A stretch of 64,000 nucleotides of DNA from Cylindrospermopsis curvispora GIHE-G1 (GTDB taxonomy: Bacteria; Cyanobacteriota; Cyanobacteriia; Cyanobacteriales; Nostocaceae): contig NZ_CP060822.1 in the NCBI RefSeq assembly GCF_014489415.1, positions 1,684,311 through 1,748,310 on the forward strand, written 5' to 3'. The translations under genes and the position numbers were made by a program. Below the pieces are notes generated by a model. That model was not told the DNA's origin, did not search any database, and was given only the letters and a program-made list of their open reading frames with translations. This document shows, in pieces, positions 16,957-24,857 of the stretch (position 1 is its first letter; each line of letters opens with the position of its first letter).

Positions 16957-18504
16957 CTAACTGCGAATGACGGTAATAGTGCGTCCCCCCGGACTAATAG
17001 CTTCCTCCGTACTAATTCTCTCTCCCATGGGTGGTAATCCGGGACGGCGATCGAAAATCACTAACCAACCTGTATCCAATCCTAAACCATTCAGATATTT
17101 ATCCAATTGGATCAAACCCTGGGTTAGCGGATCTAACTTTTCTTTCCGCACCTTTAACTCTATGCCCATCACCACTTTGCCATAGCGTAAACAAATATCC
17201 ATCCTTCCAGAACCAATGGCATATTCTCGTTCTAACGTACCACCACTATTCACTACCCGATGTAAAAATGCCATTAAAACTAAATGGGGAGCAATCTCAT
17301 GATAGGGCGCACTTTTGAGTAGTGGTTCCCCATGTTGTCGCCAAAACTCTAGGAAAGCATTTAATAGTTTGTTAGGATTTAGAGTATTGTCAGTATTTAA
17401 CCAAGTGGGTTGAATTTGGGGTAAGCTATCCTGACTACCCTGGGACAAAACACGAGGAATCACTTCCTGGTAAATGGGATTGGCAATGGTTAGTCCGCCC
17501 AAAGGGCTACGCTTTACCAAGCCTAAATCTAGTAAAAAACGGCGATCATCCTCCGGGGTATCCGGTAAGTCGGATCCAGATAACATAGGTTGAATAATGG
17601 TTTTGACCCTATCTTCCCGTAATCGCTCTGCCAAACTATCTAAATGGGTATCCTGGCGCTGAATGAGAATCTCCTTGGCTCGGTTAATCACTTCAGCGGT
17701 AATGGGTTGGGTGATATCTTTCACCAAAACCTGGGTAGCTTGACGAGCTAGGGCGTTTACTAACCACGGTTGTCCATCGGTTAAATAAAATGACTGTTGA
17801 ATTGCTTCTATGGTAAACACCTGTCCCGTAGCCTGCGTATGTTGTAAGTAAAGTTCTTCTACTTCTGATAAAGTAAAATTACTGAGGGTTAAAGACTCAG
17901 CCTTGATATTGAAAGGACTGGAGGTATTGAGTCTTTCACTTCCACCGGATTTAACCTTATAGTCCCGCACATCCCGCATACCAATCAACCCCACCGAATG
18001 GGGAAACGCCCGGGGACGACGATTGTAACCTGAGCGTAATTGTCTGAGAACAGAAATCAATGTTTCATCTGCTAAAGCATCAATTTCATCCAGGAAAACC
18101 ACTAGGGGACGAGTAGCAACCTTAGCCCAGCTGGCTAATGCGGCTCCAATTTGCCGCCCGGGTTGAGATGGTGGCCAACGGGGTGGGTGAAGATTAGTTG
18201 GTAGGTAAACACAAGCGGATTCTTGCCATTCATCCAAAATTGCACGTTCAGCCATACCCGGATCCTGAGAGAAGGGTGCCCCTACTTCTAAAGAAAGCAT
18301 GATGGCGGTGTATTCCCCACTATCAGTCAATTCTTGAGCTAGGGCTATCATAGCGGTGGTTTTGCCTACTTGTCGCGGTGCATGAATGATAAAGTAATTG
18401 CGACCATCAATTAGTGCTTTCAAGTCCGGTAGTCGAACCGTGGGGGAGAGCATATAGTGGATGTCAGATTGGCAAGGACCAGCAGTGTTAAAGTGTTTAG
18501 GCAT
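16957..18504 (-). CDS. AAA-like ATPase with C-terminal PD-(D/E)XK-like domain
   Basis: This 515-residue protein has an N-terminal P-loop (HAPRQVGKTTAM, Walker A GKTT near residue 50) and a Walker B-like VVFLDEIDAL near residue 128. A winged-helix/lid region follows, with LTDGQPWLVNALARQ near 265. The C-terminal ~120 residues contain IELKVRKEKL (the ExK of a restriction-like fold) and GLIQLDKYLNGLGLDTGWLV. This AAA/archaeal-type ATPase plus nuclease-like arrangement is a recurrent multi-copy family in filamentous cyanobacteria and archaea. Its function is unproven, possibly selfish or defence related. It sits alone between two nearly identical psbA genes and is bracketed by small inverted-repeat elements, so it looks like an insertion into a psbA tandem duplication. 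Confidence 0.75.
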   Translation of the reverse strand: MPKHFNTAGPCQSDIHYMLSPTVRLPDLKALIDGRNYFIIHAPRQVGKTTAMIALAQELTDSGEYTAIMLSLEVGAPFSQDPGMAERAILDEWQESACVYLPTNLHPPRWPPSQPGRQIGAALASWAKVATRPLVVFLDEIDALADETLISVLRQLRSGYNRRPRAFPHSVGLIGMRDVRDYKVKSGGSERLNTSSPFNIKAESLTLSNFTLSEVEELYLQHTQATGQVFTIEAIQQSFYLTDGQPWLVNALARQATQVLVKDITQPITAEVINRAKEILIQRQDTHLDSLAERLREDRVKTIIQPMLSGSDLPDTPEDDRRFLLDLGLVKRSPLGGLTIANPIYQEVIPRVLSQGSQDSLPQIQPTWLNTDNTLNPNKLLNAFLEFWRQHGEPLLKSAPYHEIAPHLVLMAFLHRVVNSGGTLEREYAIGSGRMDICLRYGKVVMGIELKVRKEKLDPLTQGLIQLDKYLNGLGLDTGWLVIFDRRPGLPPMGERISTEEAISPGGRTITVIRS

Positions 18505-18582
18505 GGTGAGAAGGAGTTTTTAAAAAATAACCTTACCGATTTTATTCTAAGTGGGTCAGTGGAATTAAATATAAGATTAACG

Positions 18583-18610
18583 TAGGTTGAGTTTAATACG
18601 AAACCCAACA
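18583..18610 (+). repeat. Dispersed inverted-repeat element, copy B
   Basis: TAGGTTGAGTTTAATACGAA followed by ACCCAACA, a variant of the element at 16877-16907 in the same orientation. It lies upstream of the ATPase start, so A and B flank that gene as imperfect direct repeats. Confidence 0.5.
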
Positions 18611-18646
18611 CCCTCAACTCATGGCATTACTCAAATAATATGCCAT

Positions 18647-18679
18647 AAAAAAAGCCCCCCACTAGGTGAGGAGCTTTTC
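18647..18679 (-). terminator. Rho-independent terminator of psbA copy 2
   Basis: A hairpin and T-run nearly identical to the one after psbA copy 1. The stem is slightly imperfect compared with copy 1 (CCCCACTAGGTGAGGAG on the plus strand). It lies about 19 bp beyond the psbA stop. Confidence 0.8.
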
Positions 18680-18697
18680 ATTTACCAGTATTGGTTA

Positions 18698-19780
18698 TTA
18701 ACCGTTGATTGCGGGAGCGGTTAATGCTACAGGTGCTACTTCACCAGCAGCTAGGTCTAAGGGGAAGTTGTGCGCATTACGCTCGTGCATTACTTCCATA
18801 CCTAGGTTAGCGCGGTTGATTACGTCAGCCCATGTACCGATTACACGACCTTGAGAATCAATGATGGATTGGTTGAAGTTAAATCCATTCAGGTTGAATG
18901 CCATGGTGCTTACACCCAGTGCTGTAAACCAGATTCCTACTACTGGCCATGCTGCCAAGAAGAAGTGTAGTGAACGGCTGTTGTTGAATGAAGCATATTG
19001 GAATATCAAGCGACCGAAGTAACCGTGTGCTGCTACAATGTTGTAGGTTTCTTCCTCTTGTCCGAACTTGTAACCATAGTTCTGAGACTCGGTTTCAGTT
19101 GTTTCTCTTACTAGGGAAGATGTTACCAAGGAACCGTGCATAGCGCTGAACAAGCTACCACCGAATACACCTGCTACTCCTAACATGTGGAAGGGGTGCA
19201 TGAGGATGTTATGCTCTGCTTGGAACACAATCATGAAGTTGAAGGTTCCAGAGATACCTAAAGGCATACCATCAGAGAATGAACCTTGTCCGATGGGGTA
19301 GATTAAAAATACTGCGGTAGCAGCTGCCAAAGGAGCGGAGAAAGCTACGCAAATCCAAGGGCGCATGCCTAGACGGAAGGATAATTCCCATTCACGACCT
19401 AGGTAGCAAGCTACACCAATCAAGAAGTGGAAAATTACTAGTTGGTAAGGACCACCGTTGTATAACCATTCATCTAAGGATGCAGCTTCCCAAATGGGGT
19501 AGAAGTGCAAACCAATAGCGTTGGAGGAGGGAACCACAGCACCGGAGATGATGTTGTTACCGTACATCAAGGAACCAGCTACGGGTTCGCGAATACCGTC
19601 GATGTCCACGGGAGGAGCAGCAATAAAAGCAATGATGAAGCAAGTGGTAGCTGCGAGAAGGGTGGGGATCATTAACACGCCGAACCAGCCAATGTAAAGG
19701 CGGTTGTTGGTGCTGGTGATGAATTCACAAAAGCGATCCCATACGTTAGCGGTTTGGCGCTGTTGAATGGCAGTGGTCAT
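18698..19780 (-). CDS. psbA: Photosystem II D1 protein (PsbA), copy 2
   Basis: The second 360-residue D1 copy begins [17 protein letters not shown] and differs from copy 1 only at residue 10 (Thr instead of Ser). It also has Glu130, so the two genes do not provide the alternative Gln130 isoform. Synonymous differences are scattered but few, and about 200 bp upstream plus the terminator are also conserved. This points to a recent tandem duplication or ongoing gene conversion. Transcription runs leftward from the promoter at 19849-19877. The two genes are in direct orientation, separated by an ATPase gene and about 480 bp of flanking sequence. Confidence 0.97.
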   Translation of the reverse strand: MTTAIQQRQTANVWDRFCEFITSTNNRLYIGWFGVLMIPTLLAATTCFIIAFIAAPPVDIDGIREPVAGSLMYGNNIISGAVVPSSNAIGLHFYPIWEAASLDEWLYNGGPYQLVIFHFLIGVACYLGREWELSFRLGMRPWICVAFSAPLAAATAVFLIYPIGQGSFSDGMPLGISGTFNFMIVFQAEHNILMHPFHMLGVAGVFGGSLFSAMHGSLVTSSLVRETTETESQNYGYKFGQEEETYNIVAAHGYFGRLIFQYASFNNSRSLHFFLAAWPVVGIWFTALGVSTMAFNLNGFNFNQSIIDSQGRVIGTWADVINRANLGMEVMHERNAHNFPLDLAAGEVAPVALTAPAING

Positions 19781-19848
19781 GGTTTTATAAATGCGGTTTA
19801 ACCGGAGGTTTATGTATGTTCAGGTAGGTGTTTCTACCTTATGAACTT

Positions 19849-19877
19849 ATATTAAGACAGATGTTTAGTTTTGTAAA
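19849..19877 (-). promoter_or_regulatory. Sigma70-type promoter of psbA copy 2
   Basis: TTTACA at 19872-19877 (-35) and TAATAT at 19849-19854 (-10) on the minus strand, 17 bp apart, matching the psbA copy 1 promoter. Confidence 0.7.
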
Positions 19878-20361
19878 GGGGTTTCTACAAAATTTTTCAT
19901 AATTTTGCCAATTAGGGATTTTCCTATATGTGGTAGGGGTTTCCGGGTATTAAGTTACTAGTCCTAACGCTCAAGTTAGCTTTTTACTGATTGTTTGTAT
20001 TAGGTAGAATATTGAATAGACTTTGATTTGATTATTTTTGTATATACACTATTATAGGAATTATGATAAAAAATGCGATCGCTCCTTTTGTTAGTATAAA
20101 CTCCAGTCAAAGTACCCAGGATGGGATATGATATAGTTAAGTTGTGTATAGATAAAAAAGTGACAGGAATTTTAGGACGATTGCGAAGCACTCCTTAGGG
20201 GAGATCGCCTTCTTGAGATTAATACTGAGGAACTGTTGGGAGAGTTTGGGTTTCAAGTCTTTCAATTTTAGGATTTGTTTTGTCTGTACTAAGTTCTAAT
20301 CATTGGTCCGTGTTGGAATTACCTTTCTTGTTTAATATCTGCCAAACTAGAGGGAATTCCT

Positions 20362-20386
20362 TGTTGGGTTTTCTCAATCCAACCTA
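20362..20386 (-). repeat. Dispersed inverted-repeat element, copy C (inverted)
   Basis: TGTTGGGTTTTCTCAATCCA followed by ACCTA is the reverse complement of the element at 16877-16907 with small differences. Confidence 0.5.
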
Positions 20387-20669
20387 AACTCTAGCCCTTG
20401 ACTTTTTTAAAAAACCTGATACCATGTTATGTTGATACAGAATAGTCAATGCCGATCACATCTAAATGAGACACAAACTGAACAATAAGGTTCTGAGCTT
20501 TGACGGTCTATATGATCTCAGTTCGTGCCAATTCAGACTCACCCAACCAAGTAGCTGCAGCTAAGAGTCGAGTGGTAGGGTAAGTCTGTGCAAATTTAAA
20601 CCTATGACCATTTACATTCCCCCTAATACCCTCAAAGGTCTCCTAGATAAGGTAACTGGATGAACAGGG

Positions 20670-20700
20670 AATCCCTCGCTTTTAGCGATGGTAGCGTCAA
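20670..20700 (+). mobile_element. Probable right-end relic of an IS200/IS605-type element
   Basis: AATCCCTCGCT, a three-base loop, AGCGATGG and a terminal GTCAA resemble the subterminal hairpin at the right end of IS200/IS605 elements common in cyanobacteria. No intact tnpA or tnpB lies to the left. Only short frames remain there (for example around 20511-20580). The call rests on the hairpin and general resemblance. Confidence 0.4.
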
Positions 20701-20730
20701 TACTGTTAACATTGGTAACACGGGAAAACA

Positions 20731-23625
20731 ATGACAGATACATTAAATTATAGCCCTGGTTTCATTGTCAGCTGTCGTAGTCGGCAATGGGTAGTATTAC
20801 CAGATGAAAACCCAGACTTAATCCGCCTTTGTCCCCTGAGTGGCAACGAAGAGGAAATTATTGGTATTTTTCGGCACTTAAACCTAGAAACCCTAGAACC
20901 AGCTACCTTTCCTAAACCTACTGCTGACAGTATAAAAGACCACAGTGCAGCTTTATTATTGATGGATGCTGCAAGGCATTTATTACGGAGTGGGGCGGGT
21001 CCTTTTCGCTGTTTGGGTAGGTTGTCCTTGCGTCCTCGTCCCTATCAATTAGTACCATTGTTAATGGCTTTAAGGTTAGAAACAGTCAGATTATTAATTG
21101 CTGATGATGTGGGCATTGGTAAAACTATTGAAGCTGGTTTAATTGTCAGAGAATTATTAGACAGGGGAGAAATTGCCAGAATTGCTGTATTGTGTCCTCC
21201 CCATTTATGTGATCAATGGCAACAAGAATTAAGAGAAAAATTCCATATTGATGCTGTGGTAGTTCGTTCTGGTACAGCTTCTAAATTAGAAAGGGCAATA
21301 CCTAATGGTTCTCATATTTTTAGTTATTATCGTCATATAATTGTTAGTTTAGACTATGCCAAATCAGAACGGCGAAAAGCCAGTTTTATTGAACATTGCC
21401 CAGATTTTGTGATTGTAGATGAAGCTCATACTTGTACCCGTGCTAGTAATAAGACTACATCCCAACAACAACGACATCAATTAATTACCGAAATAGCTGA
21501 AAAAAGATCCCGTCATTTATTATTACTCACTGCTACTCCCCATAGTGGAATTGAGGAATCTTTTTTATCTTTATTGGGTTTATTAAAAGCAGAGTTTGCT
21601 GATTTGACTTTGGATAAACTCACAGAAACAGAACGAGATAATTTAGCTGGTCATTTTATCCAACGACGACGTGCAGATGTAAAATTGTGGTTGGGTAATC
21701 AAACACCTTTTCCAGAACGTCAATCTGATGAAGAACCCTATAAATTATCTAAGGAATATAAAGAACTATTTGAGGAAGTTTATAATTTTGCACGGGGGTT
21801 AGTAAGAACTACTACGGTAGATATGACTTATGGCCAACGTCAGGGGCGTTATTGGTCAGCTTTGGCTTTAATTCGGTGTGTGATGTCTTCCCCTGCTGCT
21901 GCGATCTCTACTTTAAATCGTAGTTTAAATCGGGAGTTGGGAGTTGGGAGTCGGGAGTTGGGGGAAATGTGGGAGTCGGAAAATAATAATTACGAATTAT
22001 TCAGTTCTTATGTTTATGATCCTACGGACTTGGAACAAGCGGTAGATGCTGCACCCACTGTAGTCGTAGAACAGGGACAGCGGAGTTATAAAGATATTGA
22101 TAAACGCAAACTGCGGGGTTTTATTCAAGCTGCGGAAAAATTACAGGGTAATAAAGACCAAAAATTACAAGCTTGTGCTATTTATGTGCAGAATCTTTTA
22201 GCAAATAATCATCATCCAATTATCTGGTGTCGTTATGTTGATACAGCTAATTATGTGGCTGAAAATTTAAAGCAGAAGTTAGAAAAGAAAGGTTCTCAAA
22301 TTCGGGTAATTGCCATTCATGGGGAACAGTCAGAAGATGAGAGAGAAGTAAAATTAAACGAGTTAAAATCCTATCCTCAAAGGATATTAGTGGCAACTGA
22401 TTGTTTGAGTGAAGGGATAAATTTACAATCTCATTTTAGTGCGGTTATTCATTATGATTTACCTTGGAATCCCAACCGTTTAGAACAAAGAGAAGGGAGA
22501 ATTGACCGTTATGGACAAATAGCAGAAAAGGTGAAAAGTTGTTTACTTTATGGTCAAGATAATCCTGTAGATGGGGCGGTTTTAGAGGTTTTAATTCGCA
22601 AAGCAGTACAAATACATAAAACTCTGGGAATTACTGTTCCAGTGCCAGTGGATAGTATCACTGTTTCGGAAGCGGTGTTTAAGTCTTTATTTGATAAAAG
22701 TACGGATGCACAACAGTTATCTTTATTGGATTTGTTAGATGATGGATCTGCTGTTGAACAGGTGCATAAACAATGGGATAAGGCCGTAGAAAGGGAGAAG
22801 ATCAGTCGGACTCGTTTTGCCCAAAAGGCAATTAAACCTACAGAAGTTGAACAGGAGTTATTAGAATCTGATGAAATTTTAGGTAATGAAAAAGATGTAG
22901 AAAGGTTTGTTAAAAATGCTTGTGAAAAGTTAAATTGTGGTTTGATTGAAAAAAAGCGAGCATGGTTATTACCGTCAATTCCCAGTTTTTTACAACCCGT
23001 TTTAGGTAATGAAAAACGTCTAATTACTTTCACTACTCCTGCACCGGAGGGGGTGGAATATGTAGGGCGAAATCATCTTTTGGTTGAAGGTTTAGCACGG
23101 CACATTTTAGAGGTAGCTTTACTGAATAATCAGAATGATTTAGTTGCTAGATGTGGTTTTACAATTACGAATACTGTGAGTAAACGGACTACCTTATTGT
23201 TATTTAGATTGCGACATTTATTAAAACAGAAAGTTAGTAATCGTAAGTTAAGTGAAAGTGGAAATTCTGAGAAGCGAAATTATGAACTATTAGGAGAAGA
23301 ATGTGTAGTAGTTGGGTTTACGGGTCCACCATCTAACCCGGTTTGGTTAGCACCACTGGAAGCAAAAGCTTTTTTGGAACAAGCTAACCCTGTGGGGAAT
23401 GCTGTTAATCCTAAACAGGAAATTGAGGATTTTTTAAATTCTTTTGATGAGTTAAAAGCAGATTTAGAAGTGTTTGCCAAAGAGCGATCGTTTTCTTTAT
23501 ATGAATCGCATCAACGAGTGAGGAAAATTACTAAAGAGGTGGATGTTAAGGTTACACCACAATTACCGATGGATTTATTAGGTGTGTACATTTTACAACC
23601 AGGGAAACGTAAAAATAGTTTATAA
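20731..23625 (+). CDS. drmD: SNF2-family helicase, DrmD-like (DISARM class 1 type)
   Basis: This 964-residue protein starts with a ~90-residue N-terminal module (FIVSCRSRQWVVLPDENPDL) and a PYQLVPLLMAL Q-motif. A SNF2 ATPase core follows: IADDVGIGKTIEAGL (Walker A), VIVDEAHTC (DEAH box) and LLLTATPHSG. The C-terminal helicase lobe has ATDCLSEGINLQ and NRLEQREGRIDRYGQ. This architecture and wording closely match DrmD of class 1 DISARM, where it acts with an adenine methylase and DrmAB against phage DNA. A ~20-residue low-complexity insertion made of GGGAGTT/GGGAGTC repeats (about residues 401-425) lies between the helicase lobes and keeps the frame. It is the first gene of the island and is followed by repeats and mobile genes instead of directly by the methylase. 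Confidence 0.75.
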   Translation: MTDTLNYSPGFIVSCRSRQWVVLPDENPDLIRLCPLSGNEEEIIGIFRHLNLETLEPATFPKPTADSIKDHSAALLLMDAARHLLRSGAGPFRCLGRLSLRPRPYQLVPLLMALRLETVRLLIADDVGIGKTIEAGLIVRELLDRGEIARIAVLCPPHLCDQWQQELREKFHIDAVVVRSGTASKLERAIPNGSHIFSYYRHIIVSLDYAKSERRKASFIEHCPDFVIVDEAHTCTRASNKTTSQQQRHQLITEIAEKRSRHLLLLTATPHSGIEESFLSLLGLLKAEFADLTLDKLTETERDNLAGHFIQRRRADVKLWLGNQTPFPERQSDEEPYKLSKEYKELFEEVYNFARGLVRTTTVDMTYGQRQGRYWSALALIRCVMSSPAAAISTLNRSLNRELGVGSRELGEMWESENNNYELFSSYVYDPTDLEQAVDAAPTVVVEQGQRSYKDIDKRKLRGFIQAAEKLQGNKDQKLQACAIYVQNLLANNHHPIIWCRYVDTANYVAENLKQKLEKKGSQIRVIAIHGEQSEDEREVKLNELKSYPQRILVATDCLSEGINLQSHFSAVIHYDLPWNPNRLEQREGRIDRYGQIAEKVKSCLLYGQDNPVDGAVLEVLIRKAVQIHKTLGITVPVPVDSITVSEAVFKSLFDKSTDAQQLSLLDLLDDGSAVEQVHKQWDKAVEREKISRTRFAQKAIKPTEVEQELLESDEILGNEKDVERFVKNACEKLNCGLIEKKRAWLLPSIPSFLQPVLGNEKRLITFTTPAPEGVEYVGRNHLLVEGLARHILEVALLNNQNDLVARCGFTITNTVSKRTTLLLFRLRHLLKQKVSNRKLSESGNSEKRNYELLGEECVVVGFTGPPSNPVWLAPLEAKAFLEQANPVGNAVNPKQEIEDFLNSFDELKADLEVFAKERSFSLYESHQRVRKITKEVDVKVTPQLPMDLLGVYILQPGKRKNSL
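21934..21976 (+). repeat. GGGAGTT/GGGAGTC heptamer repeats inside drmD
   Basis: About five copies of the 7-bp unit GGGAGTT or GGGAGTC, read as RELGVGSREL in frame. A second cluster of the same family is inside the methylase gene at 25804-25850. A single ATTACGA unit follows at about 21998. Confidence 0.75.
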
Positions 23626-23690
23626 TTTTTGTCGGAATTAGGATGTACAGAATTATTAATTACCCGTTACCAAAATTGTCATGAAAACTG

Positions 23691-23757
23691 AATTGGTAAT
23701 TTGTAATTCGTAATTCGTAATTGGTAATTCGTAATTCGTAATTCGTAATTCGTAATT
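23691..23757 (-). repeat. ATTACGA-family 7-bp tandem array, left arm (TAATTCG orientation)
   Basis: About nine imperfect copies of TAATTCG in the spacer after drmD. It is inverted relative to the array at 24177-24259, so the two arms could pair across the four-helix-bundle gene. Just upstream (23629-23660) is a stretch resembling the end of the MITE at 28436. Confidence 0.85.
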
Positions 23758-23789
23758 TAAGAAAGAAGAAGCAAGGGAGGATGTTAAAG

Positions 23790-24179
23790 GTGACAAACAC
23801 AAATGCAAATGTAAATATCAAAACCAACAATCATATCACGATTACAGATAGAACAAAACAATTTGCTATTAGAATTATTAAGGCTTGTTACTTTCTTGAT
23901 GAAAAATCAGGAGTTTATCGGACAATATCTAAACAATTACTTCGTTCTGGTACTTCCATTGGTGCAAATGTTAGAGAATCTCAATCTGCTCAATCTGATA
24001 AAGACTTTATTCATAAATTAGAAATAGCTCTTAAAGAAGCTAGAGAAACTCAATATTGGTTAGAAATATTAATAGAATCAGAGTTGGTGAGTAAACCAAA
24101 ATTTACTTCTCTTCTCCAAGAAGCTAACGAAATTGGGAAAATCTTGGTCGCTTCTACCAAAAAACTCAAAGAAAAATAA
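23790..24179 (+). CDS. Four-helix-bundle protein (S23/IVS family)
   Basis: This ~129-residue, highly helical protein matches the four-helix-bundle 'S23' family. Markers are RIIKACYFLDEK, LLRSGTSIGANVRESQSAQS (the conserved RSGxSIGANxxE motif), DFIHKLEIALKEARETQYWLE, and LQEANEIGKILVAS. Family members are encoded inside intervening sequences of 23S rRNA in some bacteria and are structurally related to the Avd accessory protein of diversity-generating retroelements. The molecular role is unclear, with nucleic-acid binding suspected. GTG at 23790 is preferred, since GGGAGG at 23775-23780 then has normal spacing. ATG at 23781 directly abuts that box. The stop codon TAA lies at the very start of the downstream repeat array. 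Inverted arrays flank the gene, which interrupts the DISARM-like operon. Confidence 0.85.
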   Translation: MTNTNANVNIKTNNHITITDRTKQFAIRIIKACYFLDEKSGVYRTISKQLLRSGTSIGANVRESQSAQSDKDFIHKLEIALKEARETQYWLEILIESELVSKPKFTSLLQEANEIGKILVASTKKLKEK

Positions 24180-24259
24180 TTACGAATTACGAATTACGAA
24201 TTACGAATTACGAATTACGAATTACGAATTACGAATTACGAATTACGAATTACGAATTA
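24177..24259 (+). repeat. ATTACGA 7-bp tandem array, right arm
   Basis: About eleven perfect copies of the heptamer AATTACG end 5 bp before the ATG of the methylase 5' segment. It is complementary in orientation to the array at 23691-23757. Read in the plus direction it has no stop codons and encodes ITNYELR repeats. Confidence 0.9.
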
Positions 24260-24264
24260 AAACT

Positions 24265-24774
24265 ATGATTGGTATTCAATTTGAAGGCAACCTATTAACA
24301 CCTGATATTACCACTGAACTATTAACAGGTAATATCAAAGGACAAACACCATCAGATTTTGGGTTATCTAAAACTGATAAGCTTGAAGATGAAATTGCGA
24401 TCGCTTGGGGTGATGTTAAGTCTTATTGGGTCGCATTTCAACGTCAATTAGAAAGGTTAAACGCTGAAGATACTGCTACTAGCGTTACCCGTGAAATGTG
24501 GGCTGTTCCTTTGTTACGTAGTCTTGGTTATATCCCCGTATATACCCCGAAAGCTGAGGTAGTGGAAGAACAAACCTATGCTATCTCCCATCGTGCAGTA
24601 TTACCATCCGACTCTTCAATTACGAATTACGAATTACGAATTACGTTAGCGAAGCTCTCCCGAAGGGAGCATTACGAATTACGAATTATCCCCCGATCCA
24701 CATTATTGGTTGTCGTCTGGATATTGATAAACGTCCTCCTAGTGGTACACCTCGATTATCAGCACACGCTTTAG
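24265..24774 (+). pseudogene. drmMI: 5' segment of a split DrmMI-like methylase gene
   Basis: From ATG 24265 the frame encodes about 118 residues of the methylase N-terminus: MIGIQFEGNLLTPDITTELL, DFGLSKTDKLEDEIAIAWGDVK, then REMWAVPLLRSLGYIPVY and YAISHRAVLPS. It then enters a repeat/hairpin insertion (24618-24690), after which this frame loses homology and ends at 24774. The homologous continuation (PPIHIIGCRLDIDKRPPSG) is in another frame from 24690 onward. The two frames overlap openly between 24558 and 24774. I read this as one gene split by a frameshift at the repeat insertion. It could instead make a separate N-terminal polypeptide. Confidence 0.75.
24618..24690 (+). repeat. 7-bp array with embedded palindrome at the methylase frameshift
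   Basis: ATTACGA units flank a GC-rich palindrome (GCTCTCCCGAAGGGAGC). The same composite occurs twice more at 25867-25977. A degenerate version is at 25144-25203. The insertion coincides with the change of reading frame in the methylase gene. Confidence 0.85.
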
Positions 24775-24857
24775 TACAGGAATATCTCAACAAGACTGAG
24801 CATCTTTGGGCTATCACCACTAATGGTTTACGTTGGCGGTTATTACGCGATTCTTCT

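Larger units (their letters stand above)
19930..20730. other. 800-bp non-coding region at the left edge of the defence island
   Basis: No convincing gene is present. It contains a third copy of the small inverted-repeat element (20362-20386), a palindromic repeat around 20178-20209, and a likely insertion-sequence end near 20670-20700. Short frames here, including a 63-codon minus-strand frame at 20000-20191, have no recognisable features. It looks like decayed mobile DNA. Confidence 0.5.

Noticed and set aside
20000-20191. 63-codon minus-strand frame upstream of psbA
   Set aside because: No ribosome site, domain or homology; it lies in decayed repeat-rich DNA.
22554-23033. 159-codon frame antisense to drmD
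   Set aside because: It lies wholly within a well-supported coding gene on the opposite strand and has no recognisable domain.
23691-24259. Heptamer arrays as a CRISPR array
   Set aside because: Units are 7 bp and directly tandem with no spacers, and no cas genes are near.
24133-24264. Extension of the methylase N-terminus back to ATG 24133
   Set aside because: The extra residues are the end of the four-helix-bundle gene in another frame plus translated heptamers. ATG 24265 follows the array and starts at the homologous sequence.
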